From Nannocystis sp. RBIL2 (GTDB lineage Bacteria; Myxococcota_A; Polyangia; Nannocystales; Nannocystaceae), in the NCBI RefSeq assembly GCF_026626745.1, contig NZ_JAPNJW010000001.1:4634001-4698000 (forward strand): 64,000 nt of DNA. The letters are read 5' to 3'. How positions within the stretch are numbered: position 1 is the stretch's first letter; the number at the start of each line of letters is the position of its first letter. A program made the translations under genes and the position numbers. The notes beneath the pieces are model-generated. The model searched no databases. It was not told the DNA's origin and saw only the letters and a program-made list of their open reading frames with translations. Shown piece by piece: positions 54,601-62,943 of the stretch.

Positions 54601-54807
54601 CGCAAACACAAGCTCACGAACGTTAGCCTCGACTTCCCAGTCGCCCGTGGCGGTTCGTGGAACGACACCGACCCAGCTTGGTTCCAGGTCGCGTCCCGGT
54701 GGATGAAAGCTCGCAATCTCAAGTCACCAGAAGGCGGGTTTCGCTGCGTCACGGAAGCCTCGAGTCAGGCCCCGGTGGAGTCGCGGGAGACGCGAGAACA
54801 CCCTTGA
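51640..54807 (+). CDS. Membrane vWA-like / FGE-like fusion protein, MoxR partner
   Basis: About 1055 residues from TTG 51640; GTG 51625 is the alternative. Both overlap the end of moxR. Order: N-terminal helical module (about 5-90), TM1 (about 121-140, VLAPLVVTMGLFAVL), EPEP-rich spacer, TM2 (about 185-204), vWA-like domain (about 290-400: GVWLWIDRRSRVQRDALRLA, VHRAMFSGIPELL, ARVVVLTDGAVLV), where the MIDAS DxSxS is altered to DRRSR. Helical middle, two further TM segments (about 640-690), Cys/Pro linker, and a formylglycine-enzyme-fold domain (about 820-1040: RLPTEWEWEWAARGG, YPWGEES, MSGNVWEWTSS, RGGSWND, GGFRCV). The catalytic Cys pair expected after RGGS is missing. Confidence 0.75.
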   Translation: MADLPYGELERLYALLAARNVDTGVLERVRLEWLLEQAGAPGEPFAFTAFVENRRDTLRRQMRALLAKSTELGRAVEEGFTAWVATLPRPAAPSPSRSSPAWHLELPQRGDAGRSWRRSLRVLAPLVVTMGLFAVLWPRTPEIGQEPEPEPEPEQGPVLDEPEPEQAPEPGPTTPESTPPCPWWLFGLGALGVGLAVGLLAAALARPRFPPPLPAPRVRGDARAGAETPPSRGLLILSRADQDALVWGIGKALSDSFTDRLDAERTVTATAERGGLLSLHFEQARAYRGVWLWIDRRSRVQRDALRLADEIESTLTSAGLPVHRAMFSGIPELLELEDGNRRTPAQLGARHRGARVVVLTDGAVLVAHHRNADQRSRVMACLADLADWESLAVGDLGSKAGFAELLQRFGLPRLAPQDIVAHLAGLRAVRRSGQGDLLAWEIACAVMMRRVSEDEALALRNTLRLDVMPWDLPMLRGRAPGPASSLQWTQSTRAAAFSRFSRGERYAEGLAQQSLLMHALAWWRWRCDEIEATSLRSDPHWRETLPGLRLAGERAMLDLWVEPDRAVGELFRLLEHDAQHIRGLVGGFVDADTPTGGRYVQLPWRLPDRPRAVRAMLRALGFAPAVRRPEGLARPGVLGPVAGVVGVGVALLTTWPEATVVTARSLAVALAAVTAVGAAAMWLTRSDRAFIWRFGHVPVNSIIAAALWSYAPGVPEPSLGPEPQGDATPTTGAAPEPEPEGPVPEVPLVIASPLPEPGMRTPPICPKGQILVEGKCKPKQPCPTCRTSTTPTDRGAPEVLGVVTPERAPVQPPEPIESEMSCPTGMAVIAGTDPGGFADGATGNKHEIKALCIDVTEVTVAAFARCVDGGSCTEPDADGHCNWGKPDRRDHPINCVDLEQARSHCRHLGKRLPTEWEWEWAARGGDEARRYPWGEESPSCARVVMGHNGCGKGRTWPVRSKSRGSSRDGLQDMSGNVWEWTSSVMVQRKHKLTNVSLDFPVARGGSWNDTDPAWFQVASRWMKARNLKSPEGGFRCVTEASSQAPVESRETREHP

Positions 54808-54909
54808 TGCTGCCGTAGAGACCGACTTGTGAGCCCATCCACAACGGGTTCTGCCAGGAACTTCCGGTAGGGGGCATGCGAGCGAGGCTCTTGGCAAAGG
54901 CCCCACTCG

Positions 54910-55189
54910 TCAGCCGAGCGGTCCGTGCAGCTCGGCGAGTGGCGGGTTGTCAGGGTCGGGGTCGTAGATGCCAAGGCCGTCGAAACAGGCGCCGATCTCG
55001 GCTGTGAAGGGACCGCTCGCGCGAGCCATCCGGGCGCATCCGGCGAGCAGCGCGAGCACCTCCTCGAAGAGGGGCCGCTCGAAGTCTCCGTCGCAACACA
55101 TGCCTCTCGAGTGCGTGATCGACCAGGCGCGCCACGTACCACGATCGCGCGCGGGCGAAGCGCTCGGCCCGCCGCGAACTCTTCTTCAT
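54910..55189 (-). pseudogene. Small protein gene apparently split by a frameshift
   Basis: ATG 55189 starts MKKSSRRAERFARARSWYVA, RLVDHALER; then, one base out of frame near 55101, the sequence continues as MCCDGDFERPLFEEVLALL, AGCARMARASGPFTAEIG, FDGLGIYDPDPDNPPLAEL to TGA 54910. Joined, this is about 92 residues of consistent composition. Either a frameshift broke the gene, a sequencing error is present, or only the second frame (63 residues, ATG 55101) is used. It is convergent with the vWA/FGE gene. No family recognised. Confidence 0.45.
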
Positions 55190-55270
55190 CGACTGCGCGC
55201 CGCGCCGAGGCTGCGGCCGCCCGTGATAGCCTCGACCCCGCGATGAACCTGTGCGCGCCTGCCCGCTGCC

Positions 55271-58200
55271 ATGAGCTCGCGTGAGCCCACCGAGCCGCGC
55301 ACGGCCGTGACCGTCAGCGCGCATGCGGGGCAGGACGGCCCGTCCGGGGAGGCGCCGGTGCGGATCGGCCGCTACCTGCTCGCCGGGCCGATCGGCCGCG
55401 GAGGCATGGGCGTCGTCTACCTGGCGCGCGACGAGGTGCTCGGACGGCGCGTCGCCCTCAAGCTGCTCGACAGCGGCGCGGCCATGGCGACGCAGCAGGC
55501 CCGGCTGCTGCTGGAGGCGCAGGCCCTGGCCCGCCTGGCCCACCCCAACGTCGTCACGGTGCACGAGGCGGGCGAGCACGCCGGGCGCATCTTCCTGGCG
55601 ATGGAGTTCGTGCCGGGCGACACGCTGCGGGCCTGGCAGCGCGAGCGCGAGCGCGACCGGGCCGAGCTGCTGGCCGTCGCGATGCAGGCCGGGCGCGGCC
55701 TGGCCGCGGCGCACGACGCCGGGCTCGTGCACCGCGACGTCAAGCCCGACAACATCATGGTCGGCGTCGACGGTCGCGTGCGCGTGATGGACTTCGGCCT
55801 CGCGCGACTGGCCCGCACGCTCGCCGGCGACGACGACGAGCTCGCGTCGCCGGCGTCTCCGGGCCCGCTGACCCAGGTCGGCGCGGTGATCGGTACGCCG
55901 GGGTACATGGCGCCGGAGCAGCGGCGCGGCGCCGTCGTCGACACCAGCGGCGACATCTACAGCTTCTGCGTGGTGCTCTACGAGCTGCTGGCCGGCGAGC
56001 GTCCGGGCCGCGAGGCGCCGCAGGCAGTGCTGGTGCGGCGGGGCGTGCCGGCCTGGCTCGCTGCGGTGGTCGTACGCGGCCTCTTGGACGACCCCACGGC
56101 GCGCTGGCCGACGATGCACGCGCTGCTCGACGCCCTCGAGCAGGACCCGATCGCGCGCCGGCGGAGGCGCCTGCGGATCGCCGGCATCATCGCGCTCACC
56201 GGCCTCGTCGTGACCGCGCTGGTGCTCGGCGGGCTGGCGTGGCGGGCCTCGATCCTGCGGGCTCGCGTCGAGCAAGTCGCCGCGGACCGGCTCACGGCGA
56301 TCGGGCAGGTGGAAGATCCGGAGGCCGCGTTCGCGGCGTTCGTCGCCGATCCGGCGCACCGCGGCACGCGGGCGGTGGCCCAGGCGTGGCAGCGGCGCGG
56401 CGACGAGGCGCGGGCCGCGGGGCGCGGCGACGAGGCGATCGCCGCGTACGCGCGGGCCTACGTCGATGCCGCGCACCCCGACGACGTCACCGCGACGCTG
56501 CGCTCGCTCGCCGCGGCGACCCATGCCAACGGAGACGGACCGGCGCTCGCGCCCGTGGTCGCCGAGCTGCGCGCCCGCGGGGTCGACGACGACGAGCTGC
56601 GCGCTCAGTCGGTGTTCGCCGCCCTGGCCCTGCGCGACCTCCCGGGCGCGCTCGCCGAAACGCCGGCGGACAGCCCGTGGCGCCCGCTCCTGGCCGCCCT
56701 GGCCGCCGGGCACCCGCACCCGAAGGACTTGCTCTCGCCGGCCTACGCCCTGCCTCCCGGAGGCCGGGCCGCATACGCGGTCGGGTCGGCGAGCGGCGAG
56801 ACAGTGCTGCTCGACGACCGGCTCGCGGAGGTCGGCCGCCGGCCGTTCGGCGAGTACCACCTCATAGCGGGGACCACCCGCAAAGTGGTCCGCGGGACCG
56901 ACCTCGTCGACCTCGACGCCCCGGACGTCATCCTGTGGCGCGCCGAGCACCTCGTCGCCTACGGAGCGGCCCTGCGACCCGGGCCCGGGCGGCCGCCGGT
57001 CTTCGTGTTCCAGTACCTCTGGCCGCACCTCGGCTTCTACCGCCTGGTCGAAGAGCCAGGTCAGCCGCTCTCCGCCGCGGTCGCGCACGCCGGCACCCAC
57101 GCCGCGGACGCAGCCTGGGAGACGGCGTGGTCGGGCGACCTCGACGGCGACGGACGCGAGGAGTTGGTCGCCAGCTTCCAGAACACCTACGACCTGCGGG
57201 TGTTCGACCTGGATGACGAGGGCGCGTTGCGGCTGCGCTGGCGCGGACCCGCGGGGTACGTCGTGGGGATCGCAGGGGCGCGCCGCGGCGACGAGCGCCT
57301 CGTGGCCGTCGTCCGCGACGCCCTGCACGCCCTGCCCAGCGAGTACCCCGAGCCACCCCACCTGGGCGGGCCCGCGGGGTTCGAGCTGCTGCGCTGGGAC
57401 GGCGAGGCGCTGCGCCCGGTCGCCCACGTGCCGTTGCCGCACCCGGACATTCCCGTCTCCCTGCGCACCCTCCTCGCCGCCGACCTCGACGGCGACGGCG
57501 ACGACGAGCTGCTCCAGGGCTTTCGCCGCGGCGAGGACCACGGCTTGCTGCTCGCGCAGTTGAGCGGCGACGGCGGCGAGACGCGGATGATCGGCGGTCT
57601 CAGCTCTCTTTTGGTGGTCCAGAGCGACGACGACCCGGCCGACGAGCTCGTCGTCCGCCTGCAACCCGAGGGGGGCACGTGGGTCCTCGGCGACGGCGAG
57701 GCCGCGATGCCAGCAGTGCCGCCGGGGCGCGGCCCGGGCGCGACCTTCCCCGTCGACGACCCGTGGCTCGCCGAGCGCACCATCCACGCCGAGGCGCTGG
57801 CAGGCATGGGTCGCGCCCGCGAGGCCGCCGGGGCTTACGCCGACCTCGCCCGCATGACCGCCGACCCCGACGTCCGCGGCCGCGTGCTCGCCCGCGCCGC
57901 CGCGCTGTGGTCCGCGGTCGGCGACGACGAGCAGGTGCTCGCGATCGACGCGCACCTCGCCGACGACCCGCGACTCGGCGCGGCCGCTCTGGCCCGCAGC
58001 GTCGCGGCGCTGGACCGCCTCGCCCGCCACGTCGAGGCCCACGCCGCGGCCGTCCGCCTGGCCGAGCACCCGGCGCGCAGCGACGCCGAAGCCGCGCAAG
58101 CGGCCGCCCAGATCGCCCGCCTGGAGCCGCTCGTCCGCCCGGGCGCCCGGCTCGACGTCGACTTCGCCGACCTCGGCCGCTGGCACGTCGAGCGCCCGGC

Positions 58201-59410
58201 CGGCCTGCGCCGCGGCGCCGAGCGTGGCGAGCTCGCGCTGACGGCGGTCGGCCCTGCGCCGGCGGCCTGGTTGCCGCTCGAGTGGGACGGCGAGGCGCTG
58301 GCCCTCGAGGTCGAGCTCGACGCGGACCGCCTCGAGAGCGGCGCGTGCCTGTCGGTCGAGGTGCAGGACGAGACCGGCACCGCGTTGGTCGGCACGCGCG
58401 TGTGCGGCGGGGCCGGTCCCAGCGCGCTGAACCGGGACCTGAGTTGTTCGGTCGGCGGCGACCTCCCGTTCACCCAGTACCAACGAGATGTCCCTTCGGC
58501 CAGGTCTGTCAGCCGCCACGTCGCGCGCGCCGGGTGGTTCCGCGGCGGCGAAGTCACGTGCAGCGCCGGCGGCCGTCGGGTGGCCAGGCCAGCCCCGCCC
58601 ACCACCGGACCGCTGCGGCTGGTGATCGGAGCGATGACCGACGTCCGCCCCACCCCCGCCGAGGGCACGCTGCGCCGCGTGACGGTTCTCGGCGCCCGGG
58701 CCGGCGCGTCCATGGACACCGACGCGTGGGACCGGGCCGCTCGCCACCTCGCCGCGGGCGACGCGATCGCTGCGCGGGATGTCCTCGAGGACAGCATCGC
58801 CCGGACCGCGCGCGAGCGGCTGATCCTCGTCGACATGCGCGACCGCCTCGGTGACGTCGACGGCCTGACCGCGGCGATCGACGCCGCCGCCGCCCTCCTC
58901 CTCGCGCCCGCGCACCGCCCCGACCTCGCGCTCCTGATCCGCACCCGCCCGCTCGCCGCCGCCGTCCTGCAGCGCCGCCTCGGCGGCCGCCTGCTCCCGG
59001 CCCTCAGCGAGGTGTGGTCGGTCCTGCCCGTCCACCGCAACGACCGCGAGACCCGCCAGGCGGCGCTGCGCGAGCTCGCCGGCGTCGGCGACCTCGTCCC
59101 ACAAAACCACAGCGAGGCCGACGCGCTCGCCCACCTGCTGCTCGTGCGCGGCTTGCTCTCCGCCGCCGAGGGTCTCCCGGACATGGCCGAGCGCGATCTC
59201 GCAGCCGTCCTCGCGCTCGGCGATGACGCTCCGAATGACGACCTGGTCGAGCTGCACGCCGCGCTCGCTCGCCTGTGGATCGCCGAGCGCCCCGCGGTCG
59301 CACGCGCGCACGCGCAGACGGCGGTGCGGCGCAGCAGCGATCCCGAGCGCACGCGCGAGCGCCTCCTCCGCGAGCTCGCGCTCGCGGGCTTGCTCGCGGG
59401 TCCCACATAG
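55271..59410 (+). CDS. Giant membrane Ser/Thr kinase with FG-GAP-like and TPR-like ectodomain
   Basis: 1379 residues. Kinase domain about 33-290: IGRGGMGVVYLARD, Lys64 in VALKLLD, HRDVKPDN (D156), MDFG (D174), GTPGYMAPEQ. A TM helix at about 300-320 (IAGIIALTGLVVTALVLGGL) is followed by TPR-like helices (DEAIAAYARAYVDAAHPDD), then a propeller-like region with FG-GAP/VCBS calcium motifs (SGDLDGDGREELVASF, AADLDGDGDDELLQGF), a second helical region, a lectin-like beta domain (about 955-1140) and a final TPR-like block. The ectodomain probably senses a periplasmic ligand. A TGTCC palindrome encodes part of the beta domain (near 58489). The 38-bp gap to the FHA gene suggests one transcript. Confidence 0.88.
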   Translation: MSSREPTEPRTAVTVSAHAGQDGPSGEAPVRIGRYLLAGPIGRGGMGVVYLARDEVLGRRVALKLLDSGAAMATQQARLLLEAQALARLAHPNVVTVHEAGEHAGRIFLAMEFVPGDTLRAWQRERERDRAELLAVAMQAGRGLAAAHDAGLVHRDVKPDNIMVGVDGRVRVMDFGLARLARTLAGDDDELASPASPGPLTQVGAVIGTPGYMAPEQRRGAVVDTSGDIYSFCVVLYELLAGERPGREAPQAVLVRRGVPAWLAAVVVRGLLDDPTARWPTMHALLDALEQDPIARRRRRLRIAGIIALTGLVVTALVLGGLAWRASILRARVEQVAADRLTAIGQVEDPEAAFAAFVADPAHRGTRAVAQAWQRRGDEARAAGRGDEAIAAYARAYVDAAHPDDVTATLRSLAAATHANGDGPALAPVVAELRARGVDDDELRAQSVFAALALRDLPGALAETPADSPWRPLLAALAAGHPHPKDLLSPAYALPPGGRAAYAVGSASGETVLLDDRLAEVGRRPFGEYHLIAGTTRKVVRGTDLVDLDAPDVILWRAEHLVAYGAALRPGPGRPPVFVFQYLWPHLGFYRLVEEPGQPLSAAVAHAGTHAADAAWETAWSGDLDGDGREELVASFQNTYDLRVFDLDDEGALRLRWRGPAGYVVGIAGARRGDERLVAVVRDALHALPSEYPEPPHLGGPAGFELLRWDGEALRPVAHVPLPHPDIPVSLRTLLAADLDGDGDDELLQGFRRGEDHGLLLAQLSGDGGETRMIGGLSSLLVVQSDDDPADELVVRLQPEGGTWVLGDGEAAMPAVPPGRGPGATFPVDDPWLAERTIHAEALAGMGRAREAAGAYADLARMTADPDVRGRVLARAAALWSAVGDDEQVLAIDAHLADDPRLGAAALARSVAALDRLARHVEAHAAAVRLAEHPARSDAEAAQAAAQIARLEPLVRPGARLDVDFADLGRWHVERPAGLRRGAERGELALTAVGPAPAAWLPLEWDGEALALEVELDADRLESGACLSVEVQDETGTALVGTRVCGGAGPSALNRDLSCSVGGDLPFTQYQRDVPSARSVSRHVARAGWFRGGEVTCSAGGRRVARPAPPTTGPLRLVIGAMTDVRPTPAEGTLRRVTVLGARAGASMDTDAWDRAARHLAAGDAIAARDVLEDSIARTARERLILVDMRDRLGDVDGLTAAIDAAAALLLAPAHRPDLALLIRTRPLAAAVLQRRLGGRLLPALSEVWSVLPVHRNDRETRQAALRELAGVGDLVPQNHSEADALAHLLLVRGLLSAAEGLPDMAERDLAAVLALGDDAPNDDLVELHAALARLWIAERPAVARAHAQTAVRRSSDPERTRERLLRELALAGLLAGPT

Positions 59411-59447
59411 ACGAGGCCGCCCGCGTCCCGGCATAGTCGTCCGCGGC

Positions 59448-60401
59448 ATGGCGCGGCTGCGAAAGACCGACGGCAGCACCGGCTGGCTGCTGCGCAGCCG
59501 CGACCTGATCGGCCGCTCGCGGGCCTGCACGATCCGCCTCGACGAGCCCGAGGTGTCCGGCGAACACGCCGTCCTCCGCTGGACCGGCGCCTGCTGGGAC
59601 ATCAAGGACCTCCACAGTCGCAACGGCGTCCACGTCGACGGCCGCCGCCTCGAGCCGGGCGTCCCGGCCGTGCTGGCGGCCGGCAGCGTCATCGGCTTCG
59701 GCCGCGCCGACGGCTACACCCTCGTCGACGCCGGCGAGCCCGTCGCGTTCGCCGAGCCACACGGCGGCGGCGAGCCGATCGAATCACTCGGGGGGATCCT
59801 CGCGCTCCCGGACCCCGATGCGCCCGCGGCGATGATCTTCCGCAGCGGCGCGACCTGGTCGATGGACCAGGCCGGCGAGGTCGTCCCGATCACCGACGAC
59901 GAGACCGTCCAGATCGGCCCCAGCACTTTCCGACTCCATCTCCCCGAGGCGCTGCCGCCGACCGCCAACGCGGCACCGTCCGCCCCGCAGCTCGACGACT
60001 TGCACCTCCGCTTCGCGGTCAGCCGCGACGAGGAGTACGTCGAGTTGGTCGCCACCCACGCCGACCGGGTGTTCGACCTCCAGGCCCGCAGCCACCACTA
60101 TCCGCTGCTCTTGCTGGCCCGCGCGCGCCTGCGCCAGCGCGACCTCCCGCCCGCCTACCAGGGCTGGGTCCACCAGCACGCCCTGCTCGAGCAGCTCCGC
60201 ATCGACCGCAACCAGCTCCACCTCAACATCTTCCGCGCGCGCCGTCAGTTCGGCGAGGCCGGCATCGGCGACGCCGCCCGCATCATCGAGCGCCGCCCGA
60301 ACACGAGCCAGCTGCGCATCGGCGTGCAACATCTGGAGATCGTCGCAAGCGACGACGACACCGATGACCCACGCCGTCGCGCCGCGCGCTCACCGCGGTG
60401 A
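59448..60401 (+). CDS. FHA-domain protein
   Basis: 317 residues from ATG 59448 (MARLRKTDGSTGWLLRSRD). The N-terminal FHA domain (about 5-90) has the phosphothreonine-binding set: GRSRACTIRLDEPEVSGEHA (GR and SxEH-like SGEHA) and HSRNGVHVDG (NG turn). A second, degenerate FHA-like strand set (IFRSGATWSMDQAGEVVPI, VQIGPSTFRLHL) follows, then a C-terminal winged-helix-like region (ARARLRQRDLPPAYQGWV, IDRNQLHLNIFRARRQFGEA) resembling the transcriptional-regulator-like tails of myxobacterial FHA proteins. Likely a target of the adjacent kinase. Confidence 0.85.
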   Translation: MARLRKTDGSTGWLLRSRDLIGRSRACTIRLDEPEVSGEHAVLRWTGACWDIKDLHSRNGVHVDGRRLEPGVPAVLAAGSVIGFGRADGYTLVDAGEPVAFAEPHGGGEPIESLGGILALPDPDAPAAMIFRSGATWSMDQAGEVVPITDDETVQIGPSTFRLHLPEALPPTANAAPSAPQLDDLHLRFAVSRDEEYVELVATHADRVFDLQARSHHYPLLLLARARLRQRDLPPAYQGWVHQHALLEQLRIDRNQLHLNIFRARRQFGEAGIGDAARIIERRPNTSQLRIGVQHLEIVASDDDTDDPRRRAARSPR

Positions 60402-60410
60402 TACGCCGCC

Positions 60411-61595
60411 TCACAAGAACAACCGCAACGCTCTTTGTAAAAACTCCCGCACCGCGCTCGTCGTCGCGGCCAGGGGCAGGGCCGGGAGCGCGCCGAGCAA
60501 CGCGAGCACCAGGATGTCGCGCGGCTCGAACGGCACCAGGCGGATCCCTCGGATCACCGCGTGGCATGCAGCCAGATCTGCGAGCGACTGCACGTCGGGC
60601 GTGCCGAGGAGTGCTTCGTCGTCGCCCTCCCGCGCACCGAGCCACTTCGCCTCGAACCGTTGCGCGTAGCGGCTGCCCCACACCCCGTACTGCAACAGCC
60701 CGCGCAGCTTCAGGCGCAGGAGCGTCGGCGCCACCACGAACAGCGGCCCCACCACGCACAGGAGCGCCAGCACCAGCGCCGCGACGTAGCTCGAGTGGTA
60801 CTGCTCGAGCGTGGCGCCGGCGAACAGGATGCGCGTGGCGATCGCGCTGGCGATCGCCGCGCTCACCGCGAACACGGGGATCGCAAACGGCAACAGGCCG
60901 TCGCCGAGAAAGCCGAGCCCACCGGCGCGATCGGGGTGCGTGGCGGTGAGCTGCAGCTCGAGGCGTGACACCCGGCGCAGGAATCGTCCCCACACGAACA
61001 GGCGGTGGACCCAGCGAACCAGCACGAAGTGAAACAGCGGCAACGAGACCAGCGCATACCACCCGCCCGCCAGAGTGAACCCGCGAGTCACACCTCGCGC
61101 CTGCCACGAGTCCTCCACTCCGCCCTCGCCGAGCGCCACGACGCCCGCGGTGATGAGGTAAGCCGCCGCGAGCACGACCACCGCCGCGACCCGCGAATCA
61201 CGAGCGCGCCGCGCTGCCACCAGGACCCCGGCGAACAGCGCCTGATCGTCCTCGCGCACGAGGTCGGCGGCGGTGAACTGCGCGGTGCAGCGATCGAGCC
61301 GCGCGCCGATCGGCAAGTCCGCCAGCACCAGCAGGGGCACGGCGACGAGGAACCGGGTGTGCGTCGACAGATCGTGGAGGAGCGGCAAGCTCGCGCCGCC
61401 GACCAGCACCCCGTCCACCGCCGCGAGCACGACGAGCGGCAACCACGCGAACAGAATCACTTTTAAAAAGGCCGCGCCCGCGCGGCCCCGCAGCGGCGTC
61501 ACGCCGAGCCGTCGCAGCGCGCCGGCGCAGGGACCGCCGTCGACCCAGAACAGCGCTTCACAGATGTCGCCGCCGGGCGAACGAGCCTCACGCAT
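60411..61595 (-). CDS. Polytopic membrane protein, unknown
   Basis: 394 residues from ATG 61595. Eight or so hydrophobic segments (FLKVILFAWLPLVVLAAVDG, FLVAVPLLVLADLPIGARLD, VAAVVVLAAAYLITAGVVAL, WYALVSLPLFHFVLVRWVHR, LPFAIPVFAVSAAIASAIAT, SSYVAALVLALLCVVGPLFV and a C-terminal one). A conserved-looking motif RLELQLTATHPDRAGGLGFL lies between helices. Related proteins of about 400 residues occur widely in proteobacteria as uncharacterised membrane proteins. It is convergent with the FHA gene (9 bp). Confidence 0.75.
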   Translation of the reverse strand: MREARSPGGDICEALFWVDGGPCAGALRRLGVTPLRGRAGAAFLKVILFAWLPLVVLAAVDGVLVGGASLPLLHDLSTHTRFLVAVPLLVLADLPIGARLDRCTAQFTAADLVREDDQALFAGVLVAARRARDSRVAAVVVLAAAYLITAGVVALGEGGVEDSWQARGVTRGFTLAGGWYALVSLPLFHFVLVRWVHRLFVWGRFLRRVSRLELQLTATHPDRAGGLGFLGDGLLPFAIPVFAVSAAIASAIATRILFAGATLEQYHSSYVAALVLALLCVVGPLFVVAPTLLRLKLRGLLQYGVWGSRYAQRFEAKWLGAREGDDEALLGTPDVQSLADLAACHAVIRGIRLVPFEPRDILVLALLGALPALPLAATTSAVREFLQRALRLFL

Positions 61596-61874
61596 GCGAG
61601 CGAAGCGTGAGCGCCGATCGATCGCCGCGGAGGGACGCAGCGAGCCGCGGCGCCGCGCCCGGCCTGCTCCACCCCGCGCGCCCCCGTCGACGCGCGTTCG
61701 CGGCTCGCGCCCGCGAGGTCGCGTTATCATATGCCCCAAAGGACATGTTCAACCCCGACCGGACGGCCGACCGAGATCTCCGACCACCGGGGGCCGGGCG
61801 CAGCGGTTCCCCGACGACGAACCCCGCAGCCGGCGGGCTCTTCCGCGCCGCGAACGCGAGTATCCTCCATCCCC

Positions 61875-62651
61875 ATGATCGCCGCGATCGCCGGGGACAT
61901 CATCGGCTCGGTCCACGAGCAGGCCAACATCAAGCGCACCGACTTCACCCTGTTCAAGACGCACAGCCGCTTCACCGACGACACCGTGATGACCCTCGCG
62001 GTCGCCGACTGCCTGCTCAACCGCAAGCCCTACGCCGCCACCTTCCGCGAGTACGGCCGTCGCTACCCCGATCGCGGCTACGGCGGCATGTTCCGCAAGT
62101 GGCTCGCGGACGACGCCATGGGTCCCTACCAGAGCTTCGGCAACGGCTCGGCGATGCGAGTCAGCCCGGTCGGCTTCGCCATGCGCACCCTCGACGACGT
62201 CCTGTCCGAGGCGCGCGCGACCGCCTTGCCGACCCATGATCACCCCGAGGGCATCAAGGGCGCGCAGGCCCTCGCGGTCGCAGTGTTCCTCGCGCGCCGC
62301 GGCGCCGACAAGCGGAAGATCCGCGACGAGATCGAAGATCGGTTCGGCTACGACCTCCGTCGCCGCGTCGCCACGATCCGCCCCGGTTACGCGTTCGACG
62401 TCACCTGTCAGGGCTCGGTCCCCGAGGCCATCATCGCCTTCCTCGACAGCGACGACGTCGAGTCGGCGATCCGCCTCGCCATCTCGCTCGGCGGCGACGC
62501 CGACACCCTCGCCTGCATGGCCGGCGCGGTGGCCCAGGCCTTTTATAAACAGGTCCCCGAGGCCATCGTCACCGGGGTCGAGCAGCGGCTGCGGCCGGAG
62601 CTGTGGCAGCTCCTGCAGGACTTCTGCGCCCGCTACCAGGTGCCGGCGTGA
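61875..62651 (+). CDS. ADP-ribosylglycohydrolase (DraG/ARH family)
   Basis: 258 residues from ATG 61875 (MIAAIAGDIIGSVHE). The dinuclear Mg/Mn site is indicated by GDIIGS, FTDDTVMTLAVAD, THDHPEGIKGAQA and LGGDADTLACMAGAVAQAF. Removes ADP-ribose from proteins or nucleic acids, or hydrolyses related metabolites. No mono-ADP-ribosyltransferase gene is adjacent, so the substrate is open. A palindrome copy lies upstream (ATGCCC-caaa-GGACATG near 61731). Upstream residues in the open frame are low-complexity and rejected. Confidence 0.92.
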   Translation: MIAAIAGDIIGSVHEQANIKRTDFTLFKTHSRFTDDTVMTLAVADCLLNRKPYAATFREYGRRYPDRGYGGMFRKWLADDAMGPYQSFGNGSAMRVSPVGFAMRTLDDVLSEARATALPTHDHPEGIKGAQALAVAVFLARRGADKRKIRDEIEDRFGYDLRRRVATIRPGYAFDVTCQGSVPEAIIAFLDSDDVESAIRLAISLGGDADTLACMAGAVAQAFYKQVPEAIVTGVEQRLRPELWQLLQDFCARYQVPA

Positions 62652-62943
62652 CCGAAGGGACAGCCGCGACCCCGACGCGAGGCCTCTCGTCCTCCGGTCG
62701 CTGCTGAAGATCGTTCAACCCGACCGTCGATGACCGCCCGGCGATGCTCACGCGCGTGACGAGGCCGAGCGACCGGCCTCGTCCGCCGCCCGGCCGAGAC
62801 CTCGTCCCCGCGACCCGGCCGGCCCCTGCGGCCTGAACAATGATCCGCGCGGCCCTGGCGGCCCCCCGGCGGCGTCTGCGGCCGGAGCGCGCAAGTCGGT
62901 TCCCCGACTCGCCTCGCGGGCGCGCTGCTACCATCTGCGCCGC

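Noticed and set aside
54950..59692. 1580-codon minus-strand open frame opposite the large kinase
   Set aside because: Antisense shadow; no domain signal, whereas the plus strand carries complete kinase motifs.
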